64,000 bases of DNA from Stutzerimonas stutzeri. Lineage in GTDB: Bacteria; Pseudomonadota; Gammaproteobacteria; Pseudomonadales; Pseudomonadaceae. This document shows positions 34,386-45,103 of the stretch, in pieces. The DNA lies in assembly GCF_024448715.1 (NCBI RefSeq), contig NZ_JAMOHZ010000005.1, forward strand, positions 186,001 to 250,000. The letters are read 5' to 3'. The notes below the pieces were generated by a model. It ran no database searches. It was not told where the DNA came from and worked only from the letters and a program-made list of their open reading frames with translations. Each line of letters opens with the position of its first letter. The stretch's first letter is position 1. Both the position numbers and the translations under genes were made by a program.

Positions 34386-35945
34386 TCAAATCTGCCGGCT
34401 GGCGCCTTGCCAGTAGCGGGCACGCAGGTCCTTCTTCAGCACCTTGCCCACTGGGCTGCGCGGTAGGGACTCGACGACGTCGATCGACTTCGGCGCCTTC
34501 ACCGAGCCGAGCTTGTCCTTGCACAGGGCGATCAGCGCTTCGGCGTCGATGCTCTGGCCCTCGTTGAGTTCGATGACCGCCTTAACTGCCTCTCCCCACT
34601 TCTCGTCCGGCACGCCGATCACCGCACAGTCGCGCACAGCGGGATGACCCCAGAGCACCTGCTCGACCTCGCTCGGATAGACGTTGAAGCCACCCGAGAT
34701 GATCATGTCCTTCTTGCGGTCGGTGATATGCAGGTAGCCGTCGGCATCCAGGTGACCGATGTCGCCGGTGTGCAGCCAGCCGTCGATGATGGTTTCGGCG
34801 GTCTTCTGGGGGTCGTTGTAGTAACCCTTCATGATCAGGTCGCCGCGCACGCAGATCTCGCCGGTTTCGCCCTGGGCGAGGATCTGGTTGTCATCGCTCA
34901 TGATCTCGAGACGGATCAAGGGATTGGGTCGTCCGACGGAGGACAGCCGCTCATCGCTGGCCACTTCACCGTCGACGAAATGCTCGTCGGGTGGCAGATG
35001 GGCGATGGCACCCGGCGCCTCGGTTTGCCCATAGCCTTCCATCATCACCGGGCCGAACACCTCGATCGCCTGACGCAGCTTGTCCACCGACATCGGCGCA
35101 GCGCCATAGAGGAAATAACGCAGCGACGAGAAGTCGACCTTCTTATTCAGTTCGGGAATGTCCAGCAGCCGATAGATCACGGTCGGAGGTAGGAAGAACT
35201 CGGTGACCTTATAGGCGGGGATGGCGGCCAGCAGCAGCTGCGGCTCCGGCTTGGTGATAATCACCACGGTACCGCCCCGAGCCGTGCAGGGCATGGACAG
35301 CATGCCGGCGGTGTGGGTCATGGGCGCCGCCGCCAGGTTCACCGGCCGGCTGCCCGCCGGATATGGCGTGTTGATCATGAAGTGGGCAAAGCTGGTCTGC
35401 ACACTGCGGTGGGTGTTCATCACGCCCTTGGGCAGGCCCGTAGTACCACCCGTGGGGCCGAGCCAGATCACGTCGTCCGGATCGACAACGACACGCGGGT
35501 CGGTGGTCGGCTGCCCGGCCACCAAGCCTTGCAGCGACTCGGTACCCTCCACTTCACCGTCGATACAGATCCACTGGCGGATCTTCGGCAGTTGCGACCG
35601 CAGCGCCGCGATGGCTTCGGCGAACTCGCGCTGGAAGAACAGCACCTCGCAGTCGAACGCATCCAGTACGTGGCGGTTTTCCTCGGGCGCGTTGCGCGCG
35701 CCCACTGGAATCCAGCACAGGTTGGCGCGCCAAAGGCCCAGCGCGCAGAGCCAAGCCGTCACATCGTTGGCTGCCCAGACCGCGCCCTTGATTCCGGGCG
35801 CGAATCCCTTGGCCAGCAAGGCGTTTGCGATGCGGCAGGACATCTCACCCGCCTCGGTGAAGCTAGTGACCTCGCCGTCCTGGATATAGGCAGCGCCGTG
35901 CGGATTGATCCGCCAGCCACGGTCGAAGAAATCAATGATTGCCAT
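34386..35945 (-). CDS. AMP-binding acyl-CoA synthetase (519 aa)
   Basis: The P-loop-like motif WLGPTGGTTGLPKGV, the acceptor motif MEGYGQTEAPGA, and the hinge to the C-terminal domain GYLHITDRKKDMIISGGFNV, ending with SPVGKVLKKDLR (catalytic lysine), place it in the ANL superfamily. It activates a carboxylic acid to its CoA thioester at the cost of ATP to AMP, the entry step of CoA-linked breakdown. Start 35945 (MAIIDFFDRG) is preferred to the longer frame. Medium- or branched/cyclic acids are likelier than short ones, but specificity is not readable. Confidence 0.9.
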   Translation of the reverse strand: MAIIDFFDRGWRINPHGAAYIQDGEVTSFTEAGEMSCRIANALLAKGFAPGIKGAVWAANDVTAWLCALGLWRANLCWIPVGARNAPEENRHVLDAFDCEVLFFQREFAEAIAALRSQLPKIRQWICIDGEVEGTESLQGLVAGQPTTDPRVVVDPDDVIWLGPTGGTTGLPKGVMNTHRSVQTSFAHFMINTPYPAGSRPVNLAAAPMTHTAGMLSMPCTARGGTVVIITKPEPQLLLAAIPAYKVTEFFLPPTVIYRLLDIPELNKKVDFSSLRYFLYGAAPMSVDKLRQAIEVFGPVMMEGYGQTEAPGAIAHLPPDEHFVDGEVASDERLSSVGRPNPLIRLEIMSDDNQILAQGETGEICVRGDLIMKGYYNDPQKTAETIIDGWLHTGDIGHLDADGYLHITDRKKDMIISGGFNVYPSEVEQVLWGHPAVRDCAVIGVPDEKWGEAVKAVIELNEGQSIDAEALIALCKDKLGSVKAPKSIDVVESLPRSPVGKVLKKDLRARYWQGASRQI

Positions 35946-35955
35946 CGTATTCACT

Positions 35956-37089
35956 TCACAGCTGGGTGATGGTTGCGCGAGCCAGGCCACGCTGCTCGAG
36001 GAAGCCGAGCATGTAGCGATGACCGAACGCCTTGGACGACGAGGCGAAGCCCACCTTGGCGGTGTCATTGTCCAGCAGCCTGGCAGCGGCGGCGGCGTGT
36101 AAGGCACCAGTGGCGATATAGGGCGTGATGCCGTGCACGGTGGCCCGCACAGACGCCAGCTGGCCGCGGCCAATGGCGAAATCCACGGTGCGCTGCAGGG
36201 TGCTGCGCTCGCGCGGCGGCATGCTCGGCGTTGTCGAATCCACCAGGTTCTGGATCACCTCGTCCTGCTGGTCCTTCGGCAGATGCTTGTACTCGGCCTC
36301 CCACTTCTGCCCCAGGCCGTGGACCATCTTCATCACCGGGTTGTCGTAGAAGCCGACGCAGGACATGCAGCTGCGCACGCGACCGTCGTTCTGGAAGTAA
36401 ATCGGCAGCGAGGTACCGCCCCAAGGCAGGCAGAACACCGACTCAAGCAGGCTGGGGCACACCACGTTGAAGCTGCTATTGGGCGCGTAGGGAACCAGCT
36501 CCTTCTCCCACAGGTAGGCACCGGGGTGGCGGAAGCCTTCGAAGATGGTGGCGGTGGAGCCCACGGTCACGCCGGCGGCGCCTACACGCGGGCCACGGGT
36601 CAGGGTGGCGGTTTCCAGGGAGTCGACACCGGGGGTCTCCAGGGCCAGCTCGGCGGCGATCTCGGCGAAGCTGTACATATATGCCAGCGACGGAGACAGC
36701 AGTAAGCCGGCCTGGCGATACAGCTCGCCGAACTGGTCACGCAGAGCACGGATGTGCTCCTGCTCACCGGCCGGGTCCAGGTAGTGGCAGCCGGCTTTCA
36801 GGGCAGCCTCGGCGGTAGTCAGACCGAAATTGACGAAGGGGCCAACGGTGTTGCAGACGACCTTTGCACCCTTGAACACGGCAGTCAGGGCGTCAACCTC
36901 GTGAGGACACTCGATGATCTCGTAGGTGGCCGTTTCCAGGGCGACGACGCGTTGCGCCATCATTTCTTTGGCTCGGCCGGCGTTGCGAGCCACAGCCGTG
37001 AAGGGGATTTTCTGGTCGATCAGCCAGTCCATGGTCAGCATGCCGGTGTAGCCACTGGCGCCATAGACAACAACAGGATATTTGGCCAT
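35956..37089 (-). CDS. Saccharopine-dehydrogenase-like NAD(P) oxidoreductase (377 aa)
   Basis: MAKYPVVVYGASGYTGMLTM is a Rossmann start with GASGYTG, followed by VVCNTVGPFVNFG, the pattern of saccharopine dehydrogenase-like and trans-acting enoyl reductase proteins. No lysine-pathway genes are near, and the setting between an acyl-CoA dehydrogenase and an acyl-CoA ligase suggests reduction of an unsaturated acyl intermediate. The DUF5938-type description is possible for the same family. Start 37089 follows a GAGGTACTCGCA site. Confidence 0.75.
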   Translation of the reverse strand: MAKYPVVVYGASGYTGMLTMDWLIDQKIPFTAVARNAGRAKEMMAQRVVALETATYEIIECPHEVDALTAVFKGAKVVCNTVGPFVNFGLTTAEAALKAGCHYLDPAGEQEHIRALRDQFGELYRQAGLLLSPSLAYMYSFAEIAAELALETPGVDSLETATLTRGPRVGAAGVTVGSTATIFEGFRHPGAYLWEKELVPYAPNSSFNVVCPSLLESVFCLPWGGTSLPIYFQNDGRVRSCMSCVGFYDNPVMKMVHGLGQKWEAEYKHLPKDQQDEVIQNLVDSTTPSMPPRERSTLQRTVDFAIGRGQLASVRATVHGITPYIATGALHAAAAARLLDNDTAKVGFASSSKAFGHRYMLGFLEQRGLARATITQL

Positions 37090-37138
37090 TGCGAGTACCT
37101 CGTTTTGTTCTTGGATGGTGTCGGATGAAACGAATGGA

Positions 37139-38422
37139 TCAGTTCTGCGCCCAGCCCTCGGCATAGAGCTGCTGTGCCAGCAGCCCCAGGCGCATGGTCA
37201 GGATGCGGTTCTCGCCGTCTTCGATAAGGGCGGACTGAGTGTCACGCAGCAGCTTCTCGATCGGGTATTCGAGGGTGGTGCCGTTGCCGCCGAACAGGCG
37301 GAAGGCTTCCTGCACCACGGCCAGCGCCTCCTCGGTGACCGTGACCTTGGCCGAGGCGGTGGCGTACGGATGGGTCTGCGGCGACAGGCGGGCGAAACTC
37401 AGCGAACGGCGGGCGACGGCGCGAGCGATCTCAACGCGGCGCAGCATTTCGCCCAGGCGCAGGCGGGTCATTTGGTGGTCGATCAGCATGCGGCCGCCCT
37501 GGCGGCGTTCGTGGCAGTACTGCAGCGCCATTTCGAAGGCCGCACGGGCGACGCCGGTGAATACCTGGCTCATGTGGGTGCCGGCATAGGACCAGGACGA
37601 GCTGACGGCACCGTAATAGCCGTCCTTCTCGGCGATGGCGAAGCGCCGTGGCACGCGCACGTTGTCGAAGTAGATTTCACCCTGGGGCAGCGAGCGCTGA
37701 CCGATCTTCTCCAGCGGCTTGCCCTTGGAGACGCCCTTGATATCCAGCGGGACGATTACGGCGATGCCATTAGGCAGGCCGTCCTTGGCGTAGAAGCCAT
37801 CACCGTAGTCGGCACACATCAGGCCGAAGGCGACCTGCGCCACCGCGCCGTTGGATACCCAGGCCGAGCTCTGGCCATTGATAATGATTTCGTCGCCGAC
37901 CACCTTGGCGGTCAGGTTGCCGATATTGGCCGGCACCCCCGCCGGCCAGTCACGTGCGACATCGAACAACTGGTTGTCGCTGCCGCGGTCGGGCTGCGTA
38001 GCCATCCAGCAGCCGATTCGGCCCTGGCACAGCTCGATCAGCTCGGTACTGCCGGCGGCCACAGCCATCTGCAGTGGGAAACCAGCGCAGCCGAGCGAAA
38101 CGCCGAGGCCGGAATCGCCCCAGCCCAATTCCTCGCCGATCATTGATTCTATGCGCACCGCCATCTCCGGCGGCAGCTCCGCCAGCAAAGCCGGATCCAG
38201 CCCCAGCTTGGCGAACTCTGTGAATAGCGAATAGAACGGCGATCCCGGCGCGGCAACCTGATCGGCGCTCATCCGATCCAGTTCACGCCCGAGCGGGCGC
38301 AACACTTCCTTGGCGAAGCGGTGCACCGAGGCCTGGATGGCGGCCTCCTCTTCGGTCAGCGGAGTTTCGAAGCCGGACAGCCCGGCAGCCGGCAGAGTCA
38401 GGGTGGGCTTGAGGGTAATCAT
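37139..38422 (-). CDS. Acyl-CoA dehydrogenase (427 aa)
   Basis: The family segments GWMATQPDRGSDNQLFD, GQSSAWVSNGAVAQVAFGLM and the C-terminal EAFRLFGGNGTTLEYPIEKL, then RDTQSALIEDGENRILTMRL, show a full-length FAD-dependent acyl-CoA dehydrogenase. Start 38422 is preferred because AGGAGG lies 8 bases before it; a GTG at 38431 would overlap that site. It is first gene of the nine-gene leftward operon and has operator copy D about 63 bp upstream. Oxidation of a branched or ring-bearing CoA ester is likely. Confidence 0.88.
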   Translation of the reverse strand: MITLKPTLTLPAAGLSGFETPLTEEEAAIQASVHRFAKEVLRPLGRELDRMSADQVAAPGSPFYSLFTEFAKLGLDPALLAELPPEMAVRIESMIGEELGWGDSGLGVSLGCAGFPLQMAVAAGSTELIELCQGRIGCWMATQPDRGSDNQLFDVARDWPAGVPANIGNLTAKVVGDEIIINGQSSAWVSNGAVAQVAFGLMCADYGDGFYAKDGLPNGIAVIVPLDIKGVSKGKPLEKIGQRSLPQGEIYFDNVRVPRRFAIAEKDGYYGAVSSSWSYAGTHMSQVFTGVARAAFEMALQYCHERRQGGRMLIDHQMTRLRLGEMLRRVEIARAVARRSLSFARLSPQTHPYATASAKVTVTEEALAVVQEAFRLFGGNGTTLEYPIEKLLRDTQSALIEDGENRILTMRLGLLAQQLYAEGWAQN

Positions 38423-38484
38423 CTGACGCACCTCCTGGAGGCGTTTTGTTGTTTCGCCTCACTCTAACCATGCCCCCACATTTA

Positions 38485-38500
38485 CGCAACAGTTGTTATG
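38485..38500. promoter_or_regulatory. Candidate operator D: CGCAAC-AGTT-GTTATG
   Basis: Arms extend imperfectly to ATTTACGCAAC and GTTATGCAAAT (8 of 11 positions pair). It lies 63 bp upstream of the acyl-CoA dehydrogenase start, the same spacing as copy B before the PhyH gene. A further half-site GTTATG follows at 38511. Confidence 0.6.
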
Positions 38501-38595
38501 CAAATCTTTTGTTATGTAAAAAGGCTTCGAGAGAACCGCTCGTGGAAACGAGGGCTCCGTTGGCAACAAGACAGGGTTAGAGGGAGGCTGACTCG

Positions 38596-38631
38596 TTAGA
38601 ACCAGGGGAAGAACGGCGGCATGCTGGACTT
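38596..38631 (-). pseudogene. 3' scrap of a second enoyl-CoA hydratase gene
   Basis: On the minus strand these bases read KSSMPPFFPWF-stop, nearly the same as the end of the intact hydratase at 40972 (KASNMPPFYPWFQ-stop). Similarity stops upstream of the lysine. A paralogous hydratase therefore once ended here and lost its body, probably by recombination or deletion. Confidence 0.65.
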
Positions 38632-38639
38632 GCACGCAA

Positions 38640-39011
38640 GCATCCGAGACTCAATCGTTCGTATCCAGCGCGTCGACTTCACAGGTCCGTCGGTCTTCAG
38701 CAAATTCAGTGGTAACGTCAGCGAACGGGGCGACACGCCGGTTCGCACTTGCAAGCCGTCGAATCGTAAGTTCGCCAGAAATTTCTCTAAGGATTACGAA
38801 TGACCAGACATCCGTCAGCGCAGGCCCCTATCTAGAGATGCAGCAGTATCGATCCACTAGACTGCTCCGCTTCATACATTTTCATCTCTGCTCAAGGGAC
38901 TGGTGCTGGGAAACCAACTACCGGGTCGCCCCAGCAGCTGGCTTGGGGCGGACCTGGATAGCGCCATTATGTTTGACCGACGGCCAGCCGGACAGCTGAT
39001 ACCACGCTCTC
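38640..39011. other. Intergenic, no supported gene
   Basis: Only short frames occur. An AAGGATTACGAATG sequence near 38790 looks like a ribosome site and start but leads to 11 codons. The stretch may be debris from the rearrangement that left the hydratase scrap. Confidence 0.35.
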
Positions 39012-40868
39012 CTAGCCAGGAACCGACTCAAACTGCCTAACAGGTGGATGGCTCGCCATATCGTGATCGCAGCGAGTGAGTTGATGCACGAGGCCCTTAA
39101 GTTCGTCGAGGTGATTTTCGTACAGGCCACGCGGTGTCGTACCGAGCTTTTTGCATAGGGCAGCCGCAGCGGCGACTGCAACGCCATGCTGCGCGCCGTT
39201 GCCCATGAGCTTGGTGGCAGAGCCGGCGACATGCGTGACACTGATGTGCTTCCCCGCCATCATCAGGTTCTCGATGTTAGCCGAGTAGAGGCAACGGAAC
39301 GGGATCTCGTATGACTCCTTGTCGCGTGCATCAAAGATCCAGTCTTTGAGACGGAAGTTGTACTTGCCCTCGCCAGGCTCCCACGCGCAATGAATGCAGA
39401 ACGATCCGTCATTGGCGATCAAGGTGTCGGGGAATTGCTTGTGGTCGCGGATGTCGGTCTCCGTGAGGACGTAGTCACCGAGATACCGTCTGAACTCGCC
39501 TTGCGCAGCGACATGGGCGATCCACTCCAGTTCGAGATTCGCGTACTTCTCGGGCTCAAGTTTTTTTACATTCGAGAACGTCCCATAGAGCGCCCGAAGT
39601 AGATAGTCGCGAATATGTTCTCCCTCGACATAGGGGTCGAGCCACTGACCATATTCCCAGAAATGGGTCGCTGGGAACGTATCGGTGGATCTGCCAAACC
39701 TGAACTCTGGTGTATCCGGATTAGCTCCGGCCTTCGGGCCAGGACCGTTCTCGACGCCAGCCTCAACCAGCTGCCCACTAAGGTTTGCGTAGTCCTTTGA
39801 TACTTCCGTCGCCCAGGGGACCTCCGGAAACGGAGCTGGGTGTTCAGCCATCCGTGTACGGAAGAACAGCGTGTTGCCATGGTGCATGGCATCACCGATC
39901 TCAGGCGCATAGGGCTCGTTGAAAGCTGACTTTGCCTCTCGTCCGAACATGGTCTGTGCCCTTGCGAGAACGCCCAGCATTGCCGTGCCAGTACAGTCAA
40001 TGAACACGGCGCCTCTGAAGCAGCGCTCATGGCCGCCGCGTGCCTGAACGGCATTGACCGAGACGATCCTCGCGCCCTCCGTGGCGACTGCGACAGTCCG
40101 ATGTTCGAGGAACACCGTCGCGGTCGGCTCAGCTTCCAGCATTGAAAAGGCGATCAGGTCGCCATCAGCGGTTCGCGCAGACAACTCCTTGAGCAGGGCG
40201 CCCTGAGTACCACGCGGCATCAAACCAATCTCTTTGCTTGCATTTCCGCCAAGAACTGGGCGGTCATGAATCAGCGCAACGCGCTGACCGAGACGCGCGG
40301 CGGCGAGTGCTGCCGCACAACCGGAAATGCCGCCGCCAACGACAATGACATCGTACTCTCCCGCTTCGACCGGCTTTTCCGGAAGACCGCGCAGCGCCCT
40401 TCGCCAAGATTGGCTGGCCTCATTAACGTCGTTTGGCGGCGGCACTCCATCCATACAGAGATAGATTGCATCACAGCGACCGTCGAATCCTGTGAGGTCG
40501 TGTAACGCCAAGGCCACATCGCCGTGCGGAAGCGAAACCTTTCCGGCGGTCTGTCAGGACCACTCCTGACCGTTCGCGCCGAACTCCGTTTCGAGCAAAG
40601 TGCCGTTGATCGACAGAGCGAACCGGCCGGGATGGTGCGCAGGCACCCAATCCTTTGCGCGCACCCACACCTCGTACTCACCAGCATCGGCGATAGCGAC
40701 AACCGTGGTCGCATCGGGCACCGGGCGACCAAGGCCATGGGCAAGCAGGTAGGGAGAGCCCATCACCGTTTCAAACTGGGAATCGAGGACCCAGCCACCG
40801 TAGCTATCGAAATCTTCGGCTTCGATCAGGATTCCTGATGGCAATTGGGTGTGTTCTACATTGCTCAT
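39012..40868 (-). pseudogene. FAD-dependent oxidoreductase interrupted by an in-frame TGA
   Basis: From ATG 40868 the frame reads a ~100-residue beta-type N-terminal domain (IEAEDFDSYGGWVLDSQFET, then GEYEVWVRAKDW) to GANGQEWS, then TGA at 40554-40556. In the same frame it goes on with QTAGKVSLPHGDVALALHDL, and a FAD_oxidored domain with GGGISG, VLGGNASKEIG and a C-terminal MMAGKHISVTHVAGSA. A tryptophan codon TGG changed to TGA would explain it. Together the two parts make ~618 codons, the usual layout of these proteins. The second part could still be translated from an internal start, giving a shorter enzyme. Confidence 0.75.
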
Positions 40869-40971
40869 TGTTCTGACTCTGTTTGTTGGTATTGCCACCA
40901 GCCAGTCGACAACTCCTGATACCACCCATATTCAGGCCGTCGCTGGCGTTCGCTTCTTTAGGGTGACGGGC

Positions 40972-42844
<1,873 letters not shown>

Positions 42845-42918
42845 TCATGAAAAAGGACCTCGCAGATGCAATTGAGCGATCCGAAGCCCCGTGACTGCGC
42901 AGCAAAAGATCGACGCGC

Positions 42919-42950
42919 AAAATTAACGTAACATACGTTACTTTAATTTT
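42919..42950. promoter_or_regulatory. Candidate operator C, 32-bp dyad around CGTAAC-ATAC-GTTACT
   Basis: The core at 42927-42942 fits the other copies. The dyad extends to 14-bp arms (AAAATTAACGTAAC against GTTACTTTAATTTT) with one mismatch about the 4-bp centre. It stands in the gap between the NMO-like gene and the AraC gene; the rest of the 42827-43159 gap shows no gene. Confidence 0.65.
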
Positions 42951-43159
42951 GCATGTTCGCCATTTGCAAGAAAGCCCATCCAGAGACCAGCAACGGATTC
43001 AAAATGGCGAAGAGATTCACCCGGCTGGGGGCGGTGAGCCGACCGACTCGGCACCCGCTCGGATTACCGACAGGCTCATGTCGTAGTCAATTGGGGCCGC
43101 TGTGGCATGCGGGCACATACCACGACGCAAAGGCTTTTGACGCCCTGCCCGGCTGCCGC

Positions 43160-44215
43160 CTATTCCCGCCTCGTGTCTTGCACGGCGCGGTAACGACCCG
43201 GACTCATGCCGGTCCATTGGCGAAAGGCCCGATGAAACGCGCTGGGCTCCTGAAAGCCGCAGCGAATGGCGATTTCACTGATGCTCAGGCTGCTTTCGTT
43301 CAGATAGTCGAAAGCCAGTGCCTTGCGCACCTCATGCTTGAGCACCTGATAAGAGAAACCCTCGCGCTCCAGTTGCCGGCGAAACGCCGACTCGCTCATG
43401 GCCACGTCCAGCGCCATCTGGGTCTGTGACGGCCAGTCCAGCTCGGGTGAGGCCTTCAGGCGGCGATACACGCCAGCCGCCAGCCCGGCTCGATTGCGAA
43501 AACGCACCACCACCCCTTCAGGTGCATGGCGCAGGAACTGCTTAAGGCTGGCGAAATTGCGCACCGTCGGCAGAGACAATTGGGCGGAGCTGAACTCTAC
43601 CTCGGTGTGGGGCGCATCGAACTCGATCCAAGGCCCCCACAGCAGCGGATCGGCACCATAAGACGGTTGTGGATGGCCGAACTGGGTGTGATCCAGGTTG
43701 ATCCGGCGCCCCACCAGCCAGCAGGCCATGCCGATCACCATGCTCAGGTAGATTTCCTCGGCGACGCTGCGTATGGCCTGATCCTCGATGCGATTCTGCA
43801 GCACGATGGCAACATGACTGCCACGCGGCTCCAGGTGCGCGTGGATATCCCGCAGGAACAGATTGAAGCCGGACAGGCACTGGCGCAGCGCTCGCCCCAG
43901 ATCCGGCTCGTGCACGATGCTGCGGCAGATGATGGCGAAGGCGCCGCGGGGCATGCCACCCGAGTCGAAGGCGAAGAACTCGTCGCCCAGCTCCGCGGTG
44001 AGCAGCAGCCATAACCGCGCGACCGCCTCGGCCGGCACCCGCTGCGACGGCACGTCGAGACAGGCGGGATCGATGCCGGCCGCGCGCAGCAGCTCATAGG
44101 CGCGTTGCGGTGCGTGGGCCAAGCGGTGCATGGCTGCCTTGACGAAATAGGCAGCCACCGAATCGCCCTTGCGCATGGCTCGCTCGTGAGCGCTGCCCGT
44201 ATTAGAGGTTTTCAT
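43160..44215 (-). CDS. AraC-family regulator with arabinose-binding-like N-domain (351 aa)
   Basis: The N-terminal ~200 residues (AYELLRAAGIDPACLDVPSQ, then GFNLFLRDIHAHLEPRG) match the PF12625-type domain of ArgR/GbdR-unlike, OruR/VirS-like AraC regulators. The C-terminal part has the double HTH with LDVAMSESAFRRQLEREGFS and SSLSISEIAIRCGFQEPSAF, then HRAFRQWTGMSPGRYR. Start 44215 (MKTSNTGSAHE) is taken because the extra residues in the longer frame look unlike protein. It is divergent from the thiolase remnant at 44331, its probable former target. Confidence 0.87.
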   Translation of the reverse strand: MKTSNTGSAHERAMRKGDSVAAYFVKAAMHRLAHAPQRAYELLRAAGIDPACLDVPSQRVPAEAVARLWLLLTAELGDEFFAFDSGGMPRGAFAIICRSIVHEPDLGRALRQCLSGFNLFLRDIHAHLEPRGSHVAIVLQNRIEDQAIRSVAEEIYLSMVIGMACWLVGRRINLDHTQFGHPQPSYGADPLLWGPWIEFDAPHTEVEFSSAQLSLPTVRNFASLKQFLRHAPEGVVVRFRNRAGLAAGVYRRLKASPELDWPSQTQMALDVAMSESAFRRQLEREGFSYQVLKHEVRKALAFDYLNESSLSISEIAIRCGFQEPSAFHRAFRQWTGMSPGRYRAVQDTRRE

Positions 44216-44330
44216 AACGCATGGTATGTCCAAATCCGTCATCCAAGGCTGCGCAATTCTGGCATAGGAGACGGCCGTCCTCACGCCCTAGACTCCCGGC
44301 CATTGTGCTATCGGACCAGGAGTTTCTCGG

Positions 44331-44552
44331 ATGAGCACATCCGAAATATTCGTTGTCAGCGCGGTACCCACCGCCATTGGCAGTTACGGCGGCTCTCGGA
44401 AGAACACCCCGCCGACAAAACTCGCCACGCTGTTCAGTCTCACCGCCCTCGAACGGGCCATGCACATCGGTGGCGGCCAGGGCATCGCCGTCATCCTCGA
44501 ACGCGTCTGGCGGGGCCGGTCGGGCAATGCGTCAGCACCCAACCCACGATAA
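44331..44552 (+). pseudogene. Thiolase with its middle deleted
   Basis: The first ~33 residues (STSEIFVVSAVPTAIGSYGG, then SRKNTPPTKLATL) are an acetyl-CoA acetyltransferase N-terminus. After a short joint (FSLTALERAM) the chain is the thiolase C-terminal motif HIGGGQGIAVILERV. The roughly 320 residues between, including the active-site cysteine and histidine, are gone, but the frame is kept. The product cannot be an active thiolase. A few bases of unrelated sequence follow before the stop. Confidence 0.8.
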
Positions 44553-44645
44553 GGGTTCTGCGCACCCGACCGGCTCCCTCGGCGCGTCTCGTCGTCGTTG
44601 CCGTGGCATTCCGCTCCCGAACATCGCCTTCTGAGGGATTGCAAC

Positions 44646-45092
44646 ATGAACACAGCCAAGTGCATGGAGCCGACCTCACGTCCCGCCGGAACCGGCTCGC
44701 GCTTCGAGCGCAACCGCCTCAAGGCCCTGGAACTGTTTGCCCAACGCGGTTTCGCCCAGGTCAGCCTGCGGGAGCTGGCCAGTCATCTCGAACTGACCGT
44801 CGGCTCGCTCTATAACCACTGCGCCTGCAAGGAGGAGCTGCTCCAGGAGTTCATCGAAGAGCATTACATGGCGCTGCTGTCGCTGTTCGACCGTCACCAC
44901 CAACGCGAGTCGGCCAGTGCGCCCCTGCAGGAGGTGATACAGAAACTCATCGGCCCCGAACGCACCAGCGTTGCGACCCTGGAGCTGTTCGAACACATGC
45001 CGCTGCGGCTCTCACGCTACCCGCTGACCGAGCGGCAGCGCTACGAGGCCTTTGTACAGCTGTTGACGGCCACTACCCCCTTGTCGACCTAG
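44646..45092 (+). CDS. TetR-family regulator, short (148 aa)
   Basis: HTH residues ~18-65: RNRLKALELFAQRGFAQVSL, then RELASHLELTVGSLYNHCACKEELL. The C-terminal ligand domain is shorter than the family's usual ~130 residues and ends abruptly in TATTPLST, so it may be truncated. Start 44646 is chosen over the longer frame because it follows AGGGATTGCAAC. It precedes a broken acyl-CoA dehydrogenase by 11 bp and may have controlled it. Confidence 0.8.
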   Translation: MNTAKCMEPTSRPAGTGSRFERNRLKALELFAQRGFAQVSLRELASHLELTVGSLYNHCACKEELLQEFIEEHYMALLSLFDRHHQRESASAPLQEVIQKLIGPERTSVATLELFEHMPLRLSRYPLTERQRYEAFVQLLTATTPLST

Positions 45093-45103
45093 GAGAAACG
45101 ACC

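Noticed and set aside
40554..40556. TGA as a selenocysteine codon
   Set aside because: No Sec-protein family match and no evident SECIS-like hairpin after it; the expected residue by context is tryptophan, one base away.
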